From Polytrichum commune (taxonomy: Eukaryota; Streptophyta; Polytrichopsida; Polytrichales; Polytrichaceae), in NCBI GenBank assembly GCA_950295325.1, contig OX485807.1, positions 18,445,666 through 18,509,665 of the forward strand: DNA of 64,000 bases, in the 5' to 3' direction. Below, piece after piece: positions 25,124-36,300 of this stretch (position 1 is the stretch's first letter; every line of letters begins with the position of its first letter). Below the pieces are notes generated by a model. It saw only the letters and a list, made by a program, of their open reading frames with translations. It was not told where the DNA came from and ran no database searches. The position numbers were made by a program, and so were the translations under genes.

Positions 25124-28100
25124 ATGGCTACCATTAGAGCTCATGGATCTTTTGTTCCCTTCATCTTGCCACTCCAAGATGGTGGTCATGTGAGTGTTTC
25201 AGAGGATTTACTTAGTTTGAGATTCAACCTCCAGATAGGAACCATGTATTTAGAGCATGAGATGTACTCTGCAAATGGAGAGGTGTATGAAACGATTTTG
25301 GTTCCAAAAAATAGAACTGATGTTGGTTTTATGTTCCTAGGACCTGGTTCATTTAGGGTGATAGGACTTTCTGAGTCTCAGATGCAAGTTTCAACTGTCA
25401 TTTTGACAAACGAATCCGGTACATCCACAGTTCAAATTCCCTCTATCGCACATGTTAAGGTGGAACCCCTTGATGATAGTGTGTTTGTGCTATCAGATTC
25501 AGAAGATGACATTTGTGCATCTATTGATCTTTCAAACACATCGCCATTTCCATTTAGAAGTGTTCATTCTACTCCTTCCCAACTTCCTATACATGTAGCC
25601 AAATCCCCTTGCGGTCTTATGTACAAGAAGGTGGTTCCCCAAATCTCACCTTCTCAACGTCCTCTACTACACCCTTCACCTTCATCTACAGGGTTGACTA
25701 TGATTGATGCCTTGAAGCTGACAAAGTTAAGAAAAAGATCAAAGTCCGATCTTGCATCCATTGATTTTGACAGTATAGATGTTCGTGAAGTCAAGTACTT
25801 ACCATCTTCTTTTAATGGTGATGTTTTGTTTCTCTTGCCTCCTGTGGCACTCAAAGCTCCAAATACGTATGGTCGCTCAATGGACGGCATGGACAAGATG
25901 TGCGACGGTCACCCTTGGTGCACCACCAAAACCACGAATATCCAAAATGACTTTGAACTGTCTTTCCGGCGCTCTACTTGTGCTGGTCATCTCGAATGTC
26001 ATAATGACTACTGTGATTACATGAATCGCAATGGGGGCCTCCGGAACAACACTGAATGGGCCGGTTCAACTCCTATCCCATTTGCTGTGGGTGTTGTTCC
26101 CCCTACTAAGTCCACTGTCGAGTGTAAGGTATGTCGTTCCACACCTGTGTGCATTGCTTTGTGTAATGCTCGAATCATATACATCCAGTCCACATCCGTT
26201 GGAATGTCCAGGGCTTGCATTCATCTTGGTGTACATGATCACCCTGTGGCCAATGGCACATGCCGTGAATCATTGGACATGGCATACCAATGCGTTGCAA
26301 ATGAGGTATTGAAAACACCCACAGCAAAAAATTCAGCCATAGTTATGGCGGCGAGCAAACAATTCTTGGCCGATTACCTTCTCAAATCTCCCGCAAATGT
26401 CGAAGGCCATCACTTGGTTGGTTCATCCCTAGAGGTCGTCATGGACAAATTCAGCACTCTTGCGTCTCCAAATTGTCGTAACTTTGTATCTGGATCAAAG
26501 CGTTTTTTGCGTAGTGGAATGGGAACTATGGATAGTATTATGGCGCTCAAAGACCACTCTGCTTTCAAATTCGTCCATGGTAGTCGGTTCCCAGGGCAGT
26601 CAAAGGACAAAGTGTTTATTTTCAAGATGTCTGTAGACCTTCCAGGTAGTGGTGTGGAGCTTGTGAAGAGGATGCAAGTCGGTGGGGATATGGAGAATTC
26701 ATGGATTATGTTTGACCATGTCAAACGTTTGAAGGACTGGACGACCATGGCTTGCCATGTGTACGACAGTCGATACTGTAAAGTGTTGACTATTGCGTGT
26801 TGTGACATGCAATCTGAAGATGGTGCAGCACAAATTCTCTTTTGGGAAAATTTGAATGCTGTCATGGCAGAAAATGGTGTACCAAACGTAAACTTCAAAG
26901 GATTTATGGCTGATAGTGCTCAAGCTAATTGGAATGCGGTGAGGGCGATTTACGGGGATGGTGATCCAAGTCTACCCATGGTTGCACGTGAGCGTACATG
27001 TCTTTTCCATTGGTCCGCAAGCTTGGATAAGGTGACCCAAAAGTATATCAAACCATCATTACAATTTCAACACAAACAAATATGCAAGGATTACAAAGAC
27101 GTGAAAACAATGGACGACGCTGAGACCAAGTACCATGTGATTCATTCTTGGTGGTTGTCATCTGGAGCTGCCTCCGAAGAAGGCATCCTTGGCCTTTCAG
27201 AGTGGTTGGGATTTTGGCACTTTCGTTACAGACAATGGGGTGGCCATATGCTACTTGTAAGTACATATCAAATTTCATTATTCAATGTAATATATCTTAT
27301 GTTTTTCTTATCTTTGTTTTTCTGTGTTGTTCATAGGATATGACAATAGAAAAACGTGCGGGAATGCCAACATGCAACCTTGCAGAGACTGTACACAACA
27401 AACAACAAACAGTTTGGGTCGTTCGACCCAAACGTGGCAGCCATTTTGGGTCGAACAACCCAAACTGCGCAAACAGTTTCGGTCGTTCGACCCAAACCTT
27501 GTAGGCAGTTTGGGTCGTTCGACCCAAACGTGGCAGCCATTTTGGGTCGAACGACCCAAACCTAGATATATAATCTATCTTATGTTTGTCTTATCCTTGT
27601 ATTTGTGTGTTGTTCATAGGATATGACAATAGAAGAGCGTGCAGAAATGCCAACATGCAACCTTGCAGAGACTGTACACAACAAATGGCTCCAACAGTCC
27701 GGCAACAAGATGACTTGTTTATATGAAGCTACAGTGGACGACATGATCCGTGCCTTCATGCAAATTGCAAATTACCGGACATGGTTGAAAGGGGGGTCTG
27801 ATGGTAAAGGTCCTGATTCGGCCTCCTTGAAACTCAAAGCAGCTGCCAGGTGTGGAGATCCAAAAATGTTGGCTGATGCCATGAAGTCTTACCCAGGGGC
27901 AGAAGACGTCAACACTAGAGATTGTGCATTGGAAGGGTCAGAACTCTTTGGTTCTACCAAACGCAAACTCAACCTACCACCGGGTGCTGATTGTGACTCT
28001 CATCGACCCGACAAAGTGAACTATTCCATTCCTCGTCCCAACACCCGAGCAACTCGTCAACGCATAGAGGAATCGTTGAGTTCTGCAATTCATGATGTGG

Positions 28101-28987
28101 CTCATACTACATCCGTGTTAGAGACTGATTGTCTTGCTTCCAACTGGCACATTGCAAGATTACCACCCAACTCAGCCAAACGATGTTGGGCACTGCAGGC
28201 CATTACATGGACTATGTGCAATGCTAAAATCGGGACTGGGAAACATGGCACACCTGCCCCAACATACAAAGGGCTCAGGAAGGAATTTCGATCTCCCAAC
28301 AATGTGGAGTATGAATTTTGGTTTTGCCCTGACGACATCAAGCGTTGTGTGAGTGGCAGTAAGAAGAAATATGTGTTGGACTGGCCTATAGTACCCAACA
28401 CGTGGCCGGTGAAGATAGGTACCAATCTATCGAGAGAGGAGGTTTTGGCACTTGAAGATGCTGGATTTCAACTACAGCAGAGGGAGGCATTGTCCCCTCG
28501 TCGTAGGCTTTCAACAATTGCAACTCTCCCCATCCCTCGCTCGTATTTTTCTATACCACCAAACCCGGATGCCCACCCTACATTCAGGTTTGGGAAGACA
28601 GTGCGTCGTAATCCAACAGCACCGCTAGCGGATCACAAAAACAAATGGGAGAGTGCCGGACTCATGGAGGGTTACTATGTGGTTGGGATCACTGCCATTC
28701 CATATCCGGGCTTTGGAGTGATAATCAACATTGTCTCCAAGCAGGATATCACCTACCATGTGACAATTGGCGACATCCCGCATTGCACATGCCCGGATTT
28801 CACGAAAATGTCCTCTCATGCATTGGGAAAGAAAGGAAAATGGGTGTATTGTAAACATCTTTATTATGTGTTTAGATTTTTGTGCAAGGTGGATTACGAG
28901 AGTGACAAGTTCATTCATGCACCTACATATACCTATAATGAGGTCATGCGACTACTTGAACTTGCTGGTATTGTAGAATGTGAGTAG
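25124..28987 (+). CDS. DDE transposase with zinc motifs and SWIM finger
   Basis: Two exons, 25124-27256 and 27620-28987, join in phase 0 to 1166 residues. The first 250 residues are of unknown fold with an acidic patch (LSDSEDD). Zinc-chelating motifs follow: STCAGHLECHNDYCDYM (about 285-300) and CKVCRSTPVC with CIHLGVHDHPV (about 335-375), resembling WRKY-GCM1-type fingers. The catalytic core shows CCDMQSEDG (about 560), GFMADSAQANW (about 595) and ERTCLFHW (about 623), and a glutamate in SEEGILGLSEW. The C-terminal SWIM finger is C1100-x-C1102, C1122-x-H1124. It should cut and insert the element through its terminal repeats. No internal stop is present, so it may be functional. MULE-like assignment is inferred; KDZ is the alternative. 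Confidence 0.85.
27287..27685 (+). repeat. Palindrome array between duplicated exon starts in transposase intron
   Basis: About 116 bp containing the end of the intron, the acceptor TTCATAG and the first 22 codons of exon 2 occur twice: 27287-27402 and 27570-27685. Between them (27411-27561) are five copies of the GTTTGGGTCG/CGACCCAAAC palindrome. The first exon copy runs into the array and reaches an in-frame stop, so use of the first acceptor would truncate the transposase before its SWIM finger; the second gives the full protein. The layout suggests that the array arrived with or between a segmental duplication. Confidence 0.85.
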
Positions 28988-29670
28988 TATTGCAAGTGTT
29001 CTATTAAACAACATATATTTCAATGTCAATAAATGACATGTTTTGGTTTGGATTATTATAATAAAAATTAGCAATGGACTGAAAGTATTTCAAATGATTC
29101 AGTAACTTCATTTCTATTTAGACTACACCCAACCGTGAGCGGTTTCATTTATTCATACGGATAAATAATAACAAGTTTCTAAAAATAAAAAATAATTAAG
29201 AAGATTCTACGCACATCCGCGTAGTAATGTCTTCTTGGTATCCACCTATAGATTATTCCTTCTTTATCACTAGCTCAATTTGGGATAGCACCAGTCAATG
29301 TAACCAACCAGATTCGAACCCGGGCTGATCCAGACCTAATACCAGTCTCTTACACAACTCGCATCCACAGGCGGATGTCTCAAAACCTAGTAACTACCTA
29401 CATATTGACAATTTCTATTATCTAATTTCCTTGTTTTTGTAGATTGTGGGCCTTAATTCAACCCGTGAGCGGTTTGAGTGGCTCACAATTATGGCACCTA
29501 CATATACGTATAATGAGGTTATGCACCTACTTGAATTTGCTGCTGTTGTAGAATGTGAGTAGTTGTACAAGTGTTGGTTGTAACTACATGTATAAGGATG
29601 TCAATAAATTACATGTATTTGTTTGGATTATTATAATAAAAATCAGCAATGTATTGAAAGTGCTTTAAAT
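28920..29670 (+). repeat. Partial duplication of transposase 3' end
   Basis: The last 20 codons plus about 80 bp of 3' flank (28915-29070) are repeated at 29492-29665, including CACCTACATATAC, GTAGAATGTGAGTAG and TTTGGATTATTATAATAAAAAT. Between the copies is about 420 bp holding a B-box-like GGGTTCGAATC on the minus strand near 29310. The second copy is a relic and not coding by itself. AATAAA-like words lie in both copies, so they may supply alternative polyadenylation sites. Confidence 0.75.
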
Positions 29671-29814
29671 GATCCATGGCAATAGGGCCCTTTCACTTAT
29701 GTTTCATTTAAAATTCTTGCAATTTACAATTGAAAATATGCAATTAATTTGTCAAAATTGTGGTTGTGTACCCTAAACCCGTGTGTCTTTACTAAATTTG
29801 GATTCATTGCTCAT

Positions 29815-29891
29815 ATGTTACTGCTCATTGCTCATGTGTTACTGCTCACCGCTCACCGCTTACTGCTCATCGCTCATAAGATAGCTTCCCT
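29815..29891 (-). repeat. Right terminal inverted repeat with heptamers
   Basis: Read on the minus strand from 29891: AGGGAAGCTATCTTATGAGC, then heptamers GAGCGAT, GAGCAGT, AAGCGGT, GAGCGGT, GAGCAGT, AACACAT, GAGCAAT, GAGCAGT, AACATAT. It is the inverted partner of 16307-16380 with the same 7-bp period. Confidence 0.85.
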
Positions 29892-29902
29892 CACATTGTA
29901 AC
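29892..29902. repeat. Target-site duplication, right copy
   Basis: CACATTGTAAC, identical to 16296-16306. Confidence 0.85.
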
Positions 29903-31760
29903 TATGTGTGTGAATCAATACTGCAATGAAGGGGTCGCCCTTATATTGATGTTTCTCACAATATCGGGAGGCCTCTCGATGCTTACACATTTCAAGTTTT
30001 TTGGTATGCTTCAAGGGACCCCAAAAGAAATATTAATTTGTTCAAAATCCAACTCAGAACTCTAGAAATTTGAGGTGCACATCCCACATAATGAAGTTGC
30101 ATCTAACAAATATTAAATTATGATTTTGAATAATTTGAATAATTGGATGTATGTAATAATTTGAATAATTTGATTTGATTTGTCACTTTTTTTGTCACTT
30201 TCAAAGGGACAAGAATGACAGAGGCTCATCGACCTTTACAATGAAAGACATTCATGATGACAATTCTCCTGCTTAACATGGGTTGATGACAAAATGGGTA
30301 CCATTGTCAAGGATTCACAACACAGATAAGAATCCTAGGATAACGATTCTATCTAAGAGATTGGAGGAAATCCTATGAAGCCAATGGAGGAGCATTGAAG
30401 GCTTGAATAAGATGAGGTTGATATGAGAATGACCTCCATGGAAGTCCATACATAACGTTTCCTTTTGAATTTGTGACCTCTGGAATCTCATGCTTCTCGG
30501 TCCTTGTGTGTCACTTCACACTACTATGTAGTTTGTATGTGCTTCTCTTGTCATAGTGTGTATGTGTTTTTTAGTCTTCATCCTTACATATTAATACACT
30601 CGTAGTTATTTCATATTCGATCATCCATATGTTCATCCATCCTTTCAACCATTATTTTCATCCAATGTGATGCCATTACTAATATAGTTGATGCATGCAT
30701 GAATGGGTGGTCTCCCGACGCTAGAAGGAATCGTGTCCAAATCAACCCTCCTCTGCGGTGATGGCAAGGCTTGTGTCCACTGCCATTGTGACTAAAACCC
30801 GGAGTCTAACTGCCGCCACGACTACAGTTTGGGTATTTGTTAGCAAATGTTGGATGTAACCTGGTTTAGATGGGTGACGGTTGTGATGTCAACCCGGTCG
30901 GGTGACCGCCACCGTTTTGGTAGCCTTTGGGTGGCGTTCTTTGTGCATCGGGTTTGGGTTTTGGGCATAGGGTTGCAAGCGGGTTGGCGTTCATGGGTTG
31001 CACAATGCACTGCCGAGGGTGGCCATCATATGTGGATGGCTTGGCACCCGTGTTGGGTGTCATTGGCGCCCCCCGGGGCATTTGTATGTTGGCCATTTCC
31101 TCTCCTTTCCCTTGATGGGCTTGTACTCTCCCAGGGTGTCTGCTACCCAAACATAACCCGATTTTCCCAGGGGAACGGGTTTCTTCACAAACATGAAGAA
31201 TTGTTCAATGCGAAACCCTAATGTGGGAGGGAACAACATTTGCCTTTACACAGAGAAGCTTTTATTGCGACCCTGGTTGCCTCATATTTGTGGGTCCAGA
31301 CCACAATGGGAGATGGTGACCGCAAGCCCCCTGGTAACTGCAATTGCCATGAACATGGGGGGAATTCGCATCCACAATGCGCCTCCTCGACATCGAGAAC
31401 CATGCTCCATGCACATGTCCGTGGTTTAGGGGTGTTCCCTGCACACACAGAGGTCGCTCGCACAATTGCTTCCATGCGCGACATGTGTGGAATTGAGCTA
31501 CATGGGCATGCAATTGCTGCAAGTGCGGCCGATACAGGTGGGGTTTCCATGGTTTAGGGCTATTCATGTGGGCACGCCGCAACTTCGATTCAAAATTGAA
31601 CCATAACACAATATTCATTAAAATGAGAGTTTTCCAGTGAATTGAGAGTACATAAAGCAAACTATTAATCCAAGAATGAAATTGAAACCATTGGTAAAGT
31701 TGTAGAGTACAAGTCAAAAAATAACATTTGATTTTCCGCCGTAAATTCTACTGTAGTTTT
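29903..31760. other. Intergenic region right of the transposon
   Basis: No gene recognised. The stretch 30840-31560 is GC-richer and has short open frames on both strands without domains. It may be a decayed coding or LTR fragment, but I cannot support that. Confidence 0.5.
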
Positions 31761-31981
31761 CATTAAAATGAGAGTATGTTAAGCTGGGAAATCGACTCAT
31801 TTAGGTCGACTCAACCTAAATTGACAACATATTGTCCTCATTTAGGTCGACTCAACCTAAATTGACACATAATGTCCTCATTTAGGTCGACTCAACCTAA
31901 AATGACAAAATATTGTCCTCATTTAGGTCGACTCAACCTAAATGAGTCGATTTCCCAGCTTAACATACTCTCATTTTAATG
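31761..31981. mobile_element. Small fold-back element with internal repeats
   Basis: A 221-bp element whose outer 46 bp are a perfect inverted pair (31761-31806, beginning CATTAAAATGAGAGTATG, and 31936-31981). Inside are four tandem units of about 42 bp containing TCATTTAGGTCGACTCAACC. The units themselves are partly palindromic (AGGTCGACTCAACCT). A related CATTAAAATGAGAGT word lies nearby at 31618. No coding. It resembles a MITE with an internal minisatellite. Confidence 0.8.
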
Positions 31982-32289
31982 GAAACCACATGTCTGAAGT
32001 ATAATCTAGTATTTATCAACCTAACATGACTTTTAGGTGTCCAAATGGCCAATATTATTTTGAGAGGATCCCACTCTCTCAAAATATTGAATATCGTGTT
32101 CCATGGGATTCTCTTTTTGGTTGTGTGGGTCACGTGCTTTCATTTTGTGCGGTGATTTAGGTTTGTGTGATTTTGCACGTGCTTCATACCGGAGTTCGAT
32201 TTTGTGTCAGCACCTTTGGATTCTGAACATCATCATTTGTGGTTTTAATTTTTGATTTTCAATCATTGTTGCACGGCACTTCCGTCCAT

Positions 32290-33092
32290 ACTTAAGATGA
32301 TTGGGATCTTTATTTATCCTTGGTTGAGTTTGCATGCATAATTCTTGGCAAAAATCTATTCAAACCACTCCTTTTATGTTGAATCATGGTCAACATCCCT
32401 TGACACCTTTGAATGTTGGGATCAGCAAGTGTCATGTCCTTGCTGCAAAAGACTTAGTACAATCGATGTCTAGTATTATGCAAGAGGCTAAGAAGCATTT
32501 GCTAGCAGCACAAAATAGACAAAAGTTCTATGTTGATATAAAGAGACGTGAAATCTCTTTAAATGTTGGAACTCAAGTGTTGTTGAGTACGTCTAACATT
32601 AAGTTAAAGATACCATGAGTATGGAAGTTGCTACCTAGATGGATTGGTCTTTTTAAGGAATAAAAAAGGTGGGCAAAGTAGCTTACAAATTAGAATTGCC
32701 AAAGACATTGAAAATACATGATGTATTTCATATCTCACTTCTAAAATCATATAAGAATTCTGGCAAGGTACAATCTTTGTCACCACCAATCCTAGAAGAT
32801 GAGGAATTGCCATTTGATGTTGAATGTTTTCTTACACATGAGGTAAGAGGTAGTCTTAGAAGGCCTCGGAATTTTTTACCTCATCAAGTGGCTTGGATAT
32901 GGACTTGGACATAAGTCTTGGGAGGCAAAGAGGAATTTGAGTTTAGAAGTGCTCAAAGAATATTGGGACACAATGAAACATTCACATGAACGGCTAACAC
33001 AAAATAAAGGTGTTGAGAATGTAAGTGTGTCCAATAAGATCAATGCAAGAAGCAATTTTAAGCAAAAGCAAGCTGATGGCTTGGAAGTTTAA
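32290..33092 (+). pseudogene. Ty3/gypsy chromovirus pol fragment (integrase C-terminus, chromodomain)
   Basis: Broken frames on the plus strand read SIQTTPFMLNHGQHPLTPLN, typical of the integrase C-terminal region, then GKVAYKLELPKTLKIHDVFH, then a chromodomain-like FLIKWLGYGLGHKSWEAKRN in another frame. Stops and frameshifts occur at about 32620 and 32880. It is a dead fragment attached to the 3' end of the LRR gene, and the same fragment lies at 50430-51890 on the other arm, so it was present before the duplication. Confidence 0.85.
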
Positions 33093-33159
33093 GATAGTGT
33101 ACCATTTGAACAGAGACGCTCAAAATTAAATGGGAACAAGTATAACATGGGCCTTTATT

Positions 33160-33340
33160 GATACATGTTGAGTTCCCCAATCCCTCCGGTATCCTTGTCA
33201 AGCTCGTGCACCAATATAAATGAAGGGTTGTCAAAGAACTCAAGTTCCCCAATCCCTCCGGTATCATCGTCAAGCTCGTCCATCCTGTCAAATGAAGGGT
33301 TGTCAAAGAACTCAAGTTCCCAATCCCTCCGGTATCCTTG
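33160..33340 (-). pseudogene. Out-of-frame tail of the LRR array
   Basis: Two to three further LRR units (SSLTTLHLTGWTSLTMIPE and one ending in GLGN) continue beyond the stop of the LRR exon, displaced by two single-base deletions (short AGTTGAC and TTCCCAATCC compared with neighbouring repeats). The array ends at 33170 where the gypsy-side sequence begins. Confidence 0.75.
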
Positions 33341-36300
33341 TCAACTCCTACACCCTGTCAAATCAAGGGTTGTCAAAGAACTCAAGTTCCCCAATCCCTC
33401 CGGTATCCTTGTCAAGCTCGCACACCCTGTCAAATCAAGGGTTGTCAAAGAACTCAAGTTCCCCAATCCCTCTGGTATCGTTGTCAAGCTCGCACACCCT
33501 GTCAAATCAAGGGTTGTCAAAGAACTCAACTTCCCCAATCCATCCGGTATCCTTGTCAAGCTCCAACACCTAGTCAAATCAAGGGTTGTCAAAGAACTCA
33601 AGTTCCTGAATCCCTCCGGTATCGTTGTCAAGCTCGTACACCCTGTCAAATCAAGGGTTGTCAAAGAACTCAACTTCCCCAATCCATCCGGTATCCTTGT
33701 CAAGCTCCAACACCTAGTCAAATCAAGGGTTGTCAAAGAACTCAAGTTCCCGAATCCCTCCGGTATCGTTGTCAAGCTCGTACACCATTTCAAATGAAGG
33801 GTTGTCAAAGAACTCAAGTTCCCAAATCCCTCCGGTATCCTTGTCAAGCTGGAATAATCTCTCAAATGAAGGGTTGTCAAAGAACCCAAGTTCCCCAATC
33901 CCTCCGGTATCCTTGTCAAGCTCGCACACCCTGTCAAATCAAGGGTTGTCAAAGAACTCAAGTTCCCCAATCCCTCCGGTATCGTTGTCAAGCTCGCACA
34001 CCCTGTCAAATCAAGGGTTGTCAAAGAACTCAAGTTCCCCAATCCCTCCAGTATCGTTGTCAAGCTCGTACACCATTTCAAATGAAGGGTTGTCAAAGAA
34101 CTCAAGTTCCCAAATCCCTCCGGTATCCTTGTCAAGCTGGAAGAATCTCTCAAATGAAGGGTTGTCAAAGAACCCAAGTTCCCCAATCCCTCCGGTATCC
34201 TTGTCAAGCTCGCACACCCTGTCAAATCAAGGGTTGTCAAAGAACTTAAGTTCCCCAATTCCTCCGGTATTCTTGTCAAGCTCCGACAATGTATCAAATG
34301 AAGGGTTGTCAAAGAACTCAAGTTCCCCAATTCCTCTGGTATTGTTTTCAACTTTGGGCAATATTCTAGATGTAATTCCATTAAAGGAATGATTGAAAAC
34401 ATTTCTTTGGGTATTTGATTCAGGAATGAACATCCGCACAATTGCAAAACTTGTAATTTCACAAAAGATTTCCAAAAATGAGCATTTGTCAATAGATCTT
34501 TACAAGTCTTCAATCTCATGTCATCCCAAATATGTGATGGCATCTCATCCCAAATATGTGATAACATCTCATCCCAAGTTAATGGTATTAAGTTTATCAT
34601 GAAGCATTTCAAGTTGAAAGAGCGTGCAGCAAATGAACAAATGTAGTCTATGTTGTTGATGATATTTGAAATCTTCATGTCCTTGGCATGAAATCTCAAT
34701 AGGCGAAGATAGCTCAGACCACCATCTTGGATTTGTGGAACTTGAAATAGGTTGTGGCTTATGCCATTGCCAAAGTAAAAACAACCTTGAAGTTTACCCA
34801 CATCCTGTTTTTGAGAGTATGTGAAAGTATTAGCATATTATACTTGTGTAAATTTTTTCAACTACTAGTACATGACATAAATTTGTGCTAAGCATCTATA
34901 GCATCCTAAAACTTTACCCAATACCCATCCAAAATGTCATTCTAAATTGAAGGTTTTCCATCAAGCCATATGTTTTAAGAAATCGTTTACAATTAAAATA
35001 CATAAGACACTATCTTAATATAGCCAATGTTAGTAGAATACCGAGCAGCTTGTAAGTCCGTTTGTGTTCCAAATTCGAGTACCCGCATATTCTTTCTCAG
35101 CAATCATTTGTCCCATGGCACGCAAGTGGTCGTGCATTTGCAAAATTTCATCACAGTCACCATCAATTTCTACGGTTACCAATGCTCGATGGACCAAATT
35201 CTTCAATGCAGAAATTGGAGGGATGTTGTTATCGGCCCACACGCGTAGGGCTCTTTCTTTGGACATGCCACTAGGATGCACATCTCCACCGAAGAAGCAA
35301 GCTATGTCCAAGAACATATTTTTTTCTTCTTGAGTCAAACCATCATCGAAGCTTACTCTCAAGGTATTCCATATCTCATCGTCCTCTCCGTCCAAATTTC
35401 TTCCCCTTTTCATCCTTTGGAATGCACGTTCCCAACTTCGCAACTTTCCTTTTCCACGTAAGTATGCCCCCATGACTTTCAAACTCAAAGGCAAACCCTT
35501 GCAAGCTTCCACAATTATGTCCCGTATATCATTAAATTCTTGTGATAAATGAGATGCTTCCCACAAAGAATGAATGGTGAAGAGAGTTTTTGCTGCATCA
35601 TCATCTAACTTGCTCACATCAAATCTTCTACCACTCGCCCTCACACGATTTCTAATTGCACCCCAATCACGAGTTGCTATAATGAGTGTGGTACCCTTGC
35701 TTTGATCTAAAATGGCCGTTGGTATAATGTCGTCCACTTGAGCTTCATCCTTAACATCGTCCAAGATCAAAAGGACTTTCTTTTTGTCCAACAATTCTTC
35801 CATCAACTTGTGCCCATGCACCAAATCCCTGACCTCTTTGTCCACACCAAATTTTGAAAAGATTTCACGTAGAATATCAAGCAAACTCCTTCTTTTCAAT
35901 TGCCCCACAAAGCATGATGCATCGTATGTGGACTTCACATCATCAAATATGGCCTTCGCCAATGTGGTCTTCCCTATTCCACCCATACCGACAATACCCA
36001 AGGTATTCACTTCTTTGAGGTGATATTTTACTCTTGCAAGGTTGTTCTCGAAATTAAGCACCGTTCGATCAATCAATAATGTTCCATCAAACACCTATAT
36101 GTACAACACATCAATATGTCAATAAAGTCTAATATACCTCACCACAAAAAATGCATCTTCAATTTCAAACATCCAAAATAATAAATCAAAGCAATTATTA
36201 AATTGAGAATAAATCAACTAGTGAGCGCATTGTAATGGAAGTGGCATTTACCTTCTCACTATCATGATTTGGTTTTTCTTTGCAAATTTCCAGTGTTGTT

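Larger units (their letters stand above)
16307..29891. mobile_element. Two-gene DNA transposon (Mutator-like) with methylase-like cargo
   Basis: A complete 13,585-bp element bounded by terminal inverted repeats and an exact 11-bp target duplication (16296-16306 and 29892-29902). The left end starts GGGGAGTGCTATCTTATGAGC; the right end on the opposite strand reads AGGGAAGCTATCTTATGAGC. Inside are two divergent genes: a SWIM-containing DDE transposase (25124-28987, plus) and a ParB plus DNA-methyltransferase-like gene (24601-18305, minus). A 1796-bp solo LTR (16412-18207) was inserted later in the left subterminal region, so the original length was about 11.8 kb. Exact target duplications and intact long frames suggest fairly recent activity. 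Superfamily is inferred from the SWIM finger and duplication length; a KDZ/Zisupton-like relationship is the main alternative. Confidence 0.85.
32290..35180. repeat. Left arm of large inverted duplication
   Basis: This segment matches 43787-51302 in reverse orientation: a gypsy integrase/chromodomain fragment at the outer end, then the LRR array, an intron of about 237 bp, and the last part of the NBS exon at the inner end. The inner breakpoint lies at CAATTTCTACGGTTACC (35180) and the outer one at ACTTAAGATGATTGGG (32290). The arms differ in length (2.9 against 7.5 kb) because of LRR expansion and a solo LTR in the right arm. Confidence 0.88.

Noticed and set aside
24957-25193. Plus-strand frame overlapping the transposase start
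   Set aside because: It overlaps the supported start in another frame and has no recognisable domain; the transposase frame is long and domain-rich.
29285-29400. Possible tRNA on the minus strand
   Set aside because: Only a B-box/T-loop-like GGGTTCGAATC is present; no acceptor stem or D arm could be formed.
33165-34392. Plus-strand repeat frames opposite the left LRR exon
   Set aside because: Same antisense effect as in the right arm; the minus-strand LRR continues from the NBS exon with proper splice sites.
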